Assembly (NCBI GenBank): GCA_903930515.1
Contig: CAIYYW010000268.1
Coordinates: forward strand, 1 to 17,998
Length of the DNA: 17,998 bases
Direction of reading: 5' to 3'
Source: an uncultured delta proteobacterium
Lineage (GTDB): Bacteria > RBG-13-61-14 > DRUE01
Positions 15,224 through 17,998 of the stretch are shown piece by piece. Numbering within the stretch: the first letter of the stretch is position 1; the number at the start of each line of letters is the position of its first letter. The notes under the pieces were generated by a model. That model searched no databases. It saw nothing but the letters and a program-made list of their open reading frames with translations, and was not told the DNA's origin. The position numbers and the translations under genes are program-made.

Positions 15224-16591
15224 ATGGGTAGGCTGAGAAACTGGGTTCGGAGACGGAGCTGGGCGGAGTTGCTTTTGATCAGTTTCGGCAATTTGGTCCT
15301 GGCCGGGGCGGTCCTGCTCACGCTTCCAATCTCGGCGACCAAGGGCCGGGTGGGGTTCGTGGACGCGCTGTTCACGTCCACCAGCGCGGTGTGCGTGACC
15401 GGCCTGGCCGTGAATGACATCGGGACCGTGTTCAATTCCTTCGGCCAGGCCGTGATCCTGGTCCTGATCCAACTGGGCGGGTTCGGGATCGTCTCCTTCG
15501 GCACGGTGATGGTCTTTGTCCTGGGCCGGAGGGCCTCCCTGATGACCCGGGACGCGGTTTCGGAAAGCTTCCCCGACCTGTTTGGAAAATCGCTCAGGCG
15601 GATCGTGCGAAACGCCTTCCTGGTAATGTTCGCGATAGAGATCGCGGGCGCGGTTTTGCTCTTCTTTGGTTTCCGCCATTCGCATCCGGCGAAGGAGCGG
15701 GCCTGGCAGGCGCTGTTTCATTCCATCAGCGCCTTTTGCAACGCGGGTTTTTCCCTTAAGACCGACAACCTGATCGGGTCCGCGGACAATGTCTTTGTCA
15801 ACCTGGTGATAATGACCCTGATCATTCTCGGCGGGATCGGCTTCATCGTGCTTTTGGAGATGGGCGAGGTTCTGCGGGGAAGGCGGAAGTGGCGGGGGCT
15901 GACCCTTCATAGCAAGCTGGCGCTGACGATGAGCGCGATCTTGATCGTCGTTGGCGCCGCCCTGATCATCGGTCTGGAGAACCATAACCTGTTTGCGGGG
16001 GTATCCCTGAAAGGAAAAATCCTGCGGGGATTGTTCCAATCGGTCACGGCCCGCACCTGCGGATACAACACGGTGGAGATCGGCCGGATGACCGAGGCCT
16101 CGCTGGTGGTTTTGATCGGGCTGATGTTCATCGGCGGAGCGCCGGGGTCGTGCGCCGGGGGGGTGAAGGTGACCAGCGCGGGCGTGCTTTTGGGCCTGGC
16201 CCTGCATGCGTTCCGGAAGGAGAAGTATCCGAGCCTGTTCGGGCGGACCCTTCCGCGCGAAGCGATAGAACGGGCCTTGATCCTGATGATCAGCTCATTC
16301 CTTTTGATCAACTTCGTCTCCCTGATCCTGCTCGGGACCGAGGGCGGCCTGGTCTCGCCTCAGACCGACCCGGGCCGGTTTATGAAAATCATTTTTGAGG
16401 CCACCAGCGCCTTCGGCACCGTGGGCCTGAGCACCGGGATCACGGCCAGTCTCACCGTGACCGGGAAGCTCCTGATCACATCCTTGATGTATATCGGCAG
16501 GGTGGGCCCGCTGACGCTGATTTATCTGTTGCAAAACCGCGGGGAAAAGGTTTCAATAGTTTATCCGGAAGAAGAGATTATGGTCGGCTAG
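15224..16591 (+). CDS. ktrB: Potassium uptake transporter, membrane subunit (KtrB/TrkH family)
   Basis: This 455-aa membrane protein has the four pore-loop repeats of the Trk/Ktr/HKT superfamily: TSTSAVCVTGLAV (51-63), SISAFCNAGFS (168-178), SVTARTCGYNTV (273-284) and ATSAFGTVGLS (393-403), each with the selectivity-filter glycine. The length and the absence of the extra N-terminal helices of TrkH favour the KtrB type, which commonly couples K+ entry to Na+. It forms a dimer in the inner membrane gated by a ring of the cytosolic subunit encoded immediately downstream. No ribosome site precedes the ATG, and a promoter-like -10 lies about 15 bp upstream. Expected roles are K+ homeostasis and osmotic adaptation. 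Family identification is firm; ion coupling is inferred. Confidence 0.95.
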   Translation: MGRLRNWVRRRSWAELLLISFGNLVLAGAVLLTLPISATKGRVGFVDALFTSTSAVCVTGLAVNDIGTVFNSFGQAVILVLIQLGGFGIVSFGTVMVFVLGRRASLMTRDAVSESFPDLFGKSLRRIVRNAFLVMFAIEIAGAVLLFFGFRHSHPAKERAWQALFHSISAFCNAGFSLKTDNLIGSADNVFVNLVIMTLIILGGIGFIVLLEMGEVLRGRRKWRGLTLHSKLALTMSAILIVVGAALIIGLENHNLFAGVSLKGKILRGLFQSVTARTCGYNTVEIGRMTEASLVVLIGLMFIGGAPGSCAGGVKVTSAGVLLGLALHAFRKEKYPSLFGRTLPREAIERALILMISSFLLINFVSLILLGTEGGLVSPQTDPGRFMKIIFEATSAFGTVGLSTGITASLTVTGKLLITSLMYIGRVGPLTLIYLLQNRGEKVSIVYPEEEIMVG

Positions 16592-16599
16592 GAGGAAAG

Positions 16600-17259
16600 A
16601 TGGCTCAGATAGCGATAATCGGATTGAGCAGTTTTGGGTATTTTCTGGCCCAGCGTTTGAGCGAACTGGGTTCGGAAGTGCTGGCGGTGGACAATAACCG
16701 GGAGCGGATAGACAAGATCAAGAATTTCGTGGCCAAGGCCGTGATCGCGGACGCGACGGACCGGAAGGCTTTGGAGCGGCTGGAGCTGGAGGAGATGGAT
16801 ACGGTGGTGATCAGCCTGGGAGAGGATATTGAGAGTTCCATCCTGGCCGCTTTTTATCTGAAGGAGCTGGGCGTGAAGAAGGTCGTGGCCAAGGCTTTAA
16901 GCGAGGATCACGCCCGGATTTTGGAGCTGATCGGCGTGGATCAGATTGCGTTCCCGGAACGGGATTCCGGATACCGGCTGGCGATTTCGCTCAATCAGCC
17001 TGAGATCGTGGAATACATCCCCCTGGGCAAGGGGGTGAGCTTGGTGGAAATGAATCCCTTGAAAGAGATGATCGGAAAGACCATCAGGGAACTTGATTTC
17101 AGAAAGAAATACCATTGCCAGATCGTGGCCATCCGGCTGAAAAAAGAAGGAGAAAAGGTCATTCTTCCGGAACCGGACTTCGTGATTGACAACGATAATA
17201 TCCTGGTGATGATGGGGCGGAACGAAGACTTGGAAAACCTGCAAAAACACACCCGTTAG
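16600..17259 (+). CDS. ktrA: Potassium uptake regulatory subunit (KtrA/TrkA, RCK domain)
   Basis: This 219-aa cytosolic protein has an RCK_N Rossmann domain (about 1-118) and an RCK_C domain (about 133-217). The nucleotide loop reads IGLSSFG (7-13), where the second glycine of the usual GxGxxG is serine (S10). The acidic residue ending strand 2 is D31 (VLAVD), and VIADATD (48-54) is the next conserved element. The RCK_C part starts NQPEIVEYIPLGKG and ends DNDNILVMMG. In Ktr systems an octameric ring of this protein binds ATP/ADP or NAD(H) and, often, c-di-AMP in RCK_C to gate the KtrB pore. A textbook AGGAGG lies 5-6 nt before the ATG, 8 nt after the ktrB stop, so the two form an operon. One full RCK unit matches KtrA rather than double-unit TrkA. 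Confidence 0.94.
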   Translation: MAQIAIIGLSSFGYFLAQRLSELGSEVLAVDNNRERIDKIKNFVAKAVIADATDRKALERLELEEMDTVVISLGEDIESSILAAFYLKELGVKKVVAKALSEDHARILELIGVDQIAFPERDSGYRLAISLNQPEIVEYIPLGKGVSLVEMNPLKEMIGKTIRELDFRKKYHCQIVAIRLKKEGEKVILPEPDFVIDNDNILVMMGRNEDLENLQKHTR

Positions 17260-17266
17260 CAATTCT

Positions 17267-17300
17267 GCCATTTTTTGTCACTTACTCTGTTAAAAATGGC
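17267..17300. terminator. Inverted repeat after ktrA, possible terminator
   Basis: GCCATTTTT (17267-17275) pairs perfectly with AAAAATGGC (17292-17300) around a 16-nt loop, starting 7 nt after the ktrA stop codon. It is not followed by a U-tract, so it may instead stabilise the mRNA end or be a protein site. Confidence 0.4.
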
Positions 17301-17347
17301 GGGGTTAAGTCGGCTTGGCAGTTATTTTTATCTATCCCATTGAATGA

Positions 17348-17404
17348 TTGACAAAATTGTTGAGTCCTATTATTGATATGGATTTTGCTCCATATTGATA
17401 TGGA
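17348..17404 (+). promoter_or_regulatory. Promoter-like and repeat-rich region upstream of the prepilin pseudogene
   Basis: A perfect -35 TTGACA (17348-17353) is followed at 17 bp by a weak TATTGA. Just downstream, TATTGATATGGA occurs twice as a direct repeat (17371-17382 and 17393-17404). An inverted repeat, ATATGGA (17376-17382) and TCCATAT (17389-17395), spans the gap with a 6-nt loop. The arrangement could be a regulator binding region for the former pilin gene. No sigma54 -24/-12 pair was found. Confidence 0.35.
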
Positions 17405-17415
17405 GATATTTGGAG

Positions 17416-17881
17416 ATGAGGATTTACCTTGATTGAGTTGATGATCGTGGTGTCAATCATAGGGATCCTATCCGCCCTGGCCATTCCAAACTTTCTCAAC
17501 TTTCGCGCCAGGGCCGCCCAGACGGAAGCTCGGGCGAATTTAGGCGCGGTTCATACCAGCCAGGTCGCCTGTTTCAGCGAATATGATTGTTATTCCGGGG
17601 GCACATAAGCTTTTGAGCAACTGCAATTTATCCCGATCAGCGGCCGGAATCGTTACACATATATTATTGACCAATCGGTTCTGCCCGGGACCATTCCGGT
17701 CAATCCGCTGCCCGAGGGTATCTCCTTGAGCCAAAATGGCTTTACCGCGATTGCGGTGAGCAACTTGGATAATGACCCTTTCCTGGATTTTTGGGCCGTC
17801 AACGAGAATCCGGATATCCGCAACCAGCAGGTTGACAGTTCAAGTTGGGGCGCGGACGGCTCCGATGTCAGGGGCAAATAA
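17416..17881 (+). pseudogene. Type IV prepilin / major pilin pseudogene
   Basis: The frame beginning GGA TTT ACC TTG ATT GAG (17420) gives the type IV prepilin signature GFTLIELMIVVSIIGILSA, with the leader peptidase site after Gly, Glu at +5 and the hydrophobic N-terminal helix. A globular domain follows with two cysteines (VACFSEYDC), RNRYTYIIDQ, and VSNLDNDPFLDFWAVNE, as in PilA-like major pilins. Two defects are seen. The only suitable ATG (17416) is out of frame, with ATG+A directly before GGA and an in-frame TGA at 17417-17419, as if two bases were lost from the leader. A TAA at 17606-17608 interrupts the globular domain where Tyr would fit; the frame then stays open to the TAA at 17879-17881. 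Intact it would be about 153 aa. Sequencing error could explain one lesion, less easily both. Confidence 0.75.
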
Positions 17882-17921
17882 CGGTTCAGATCATTAGGAT
17901 CAGAAATCCGGCCTCAATCCC

Positions 17922-17998
17922 TCATCGTTCCAGGATGGAATAAAGCTCCAGATTGGCGCTCTCGGCCAAGTTTTGAGCCGGCCGGGTTTTGCTCCAGG
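17922..17998 (-). CDS. 3' end of an unidentified minus-strand gene (cut by window edge)
   Basis: On the minus strand a frame enters from the window edge and ends at TGA (17922-17924). Its last 24 residues (starting WSKTRPAQNLAES and ending LELYSILER) have high third-position GC like neighbouring genes and look protein-like and helical. It would be convergent with the prepilin pseudogene, 40 bp away. Too little is visible to name a family, and a chance frame of this length is possible. Confidence 0.4.
   Translation of the reverse strand, partial: WSKTRPAQNLAESANLELYSILER

Noticed and set aside
15203-16207. Minus-strand open frame of 334 codons opposite ktrB
   Set aside because: Extremely His/Gln/Asp/Pro-rich shadow of a hydrophobic membrane protein gene.
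17310-17390. Sigma54 promoter for the prepilin gene
   Set aside because: TTGGCAG near 17315 resembles a -24 element, but no GC-containing -12 element occurs at the required distance.
17606-17608. TAA read as a sense codon (genetic code change) in the prepilin
   Set aside because: Other genes here end normally at TAA (for example 11395-11397 and 17879-17881), and the same gene has a second, unrelated frame defect.

Overview
This window looks like a chromosomal segment from a diderm (Gram-negative type) bacterium with GC-rich codon use. It carries a LysM lipoprotein, an outer-membrane beta-barrel, a Wza-like polysaccharide export protein and a type IV prepilin, all of which imply an outer membrane. 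The gene style recalls uncultivated lineages such as Aminicenantota/Acidobacteriota or Omnitrophota. That placement is an impression, because no rRNA or other phylogenetic marker is complete here. No tRNA, rRNA, CRISPR array, insertion sequence or phage gene was seen.

Left part (1-3821): the 5' end of uvrC lies on the minus strand, divergent from a GT-C-type membrane glycosyltransferase-like gene with which it shares a compact promoter region. That gene converges on a LysM lipoprotein gene, with a strong hairpin terminator between them. After a 261-bp intergenic stretch with two hairpins comes a divergent acyl-CoA dehydrogenase-like gene that lacks the family's usual catalytic residues.

Middle part (3889-7422): a plus-strand cluster behind a good sigma70-type promoter encodes an unrecognised exported 199-aa protein, an outer-membrane beta-barrel protein, an SLBB-domain polysaccharide export protein and a small PHP-domain phosphoesterase. 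The first three look like the envelope-spanning part of an exopolysaccharide export system; no polymerase, Wzc-type kinase or glycosyltransferase is in the cluster. Converging on it is a large minus-strand GH106-like glycoside hydrolase (7468-10791) with no signal peptide.

Right part (10890-17259): a plus-strand run encodes a stand-alone cyclic-nucleotide-binding domain protein, two tandem paralogous chelatase-type AAA+ proteins (a ChlI-like one, then a ChlI-VWA fusion, both with a four-cysteine insertion), a macro-domain protein, and a complete KtrB/KtrA (TrkH/TrkA) potassium-uptake pair. No large chelatase subunit (ChlH/CobN) or tetrapyrrole gene is present.

The right edge holds a prepilin gene that appears dead (frame break in the leader plus an internal stop) behind a repeat-rich upstream region, and probably the 3' end of one minus-strand gene.

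A recurring regulatory theme is that several genes (the membrane glycosyltransferase, the GH106-like gene, the cNMP-binding gene and ktrB) have no Shine-Dalgarno sequence and a -10-like element only about 10-15 bp before the start codon, suggesting leaderless or very short-leader mRNAs. Neighbouring genes have strong AGGAGG-type sites.
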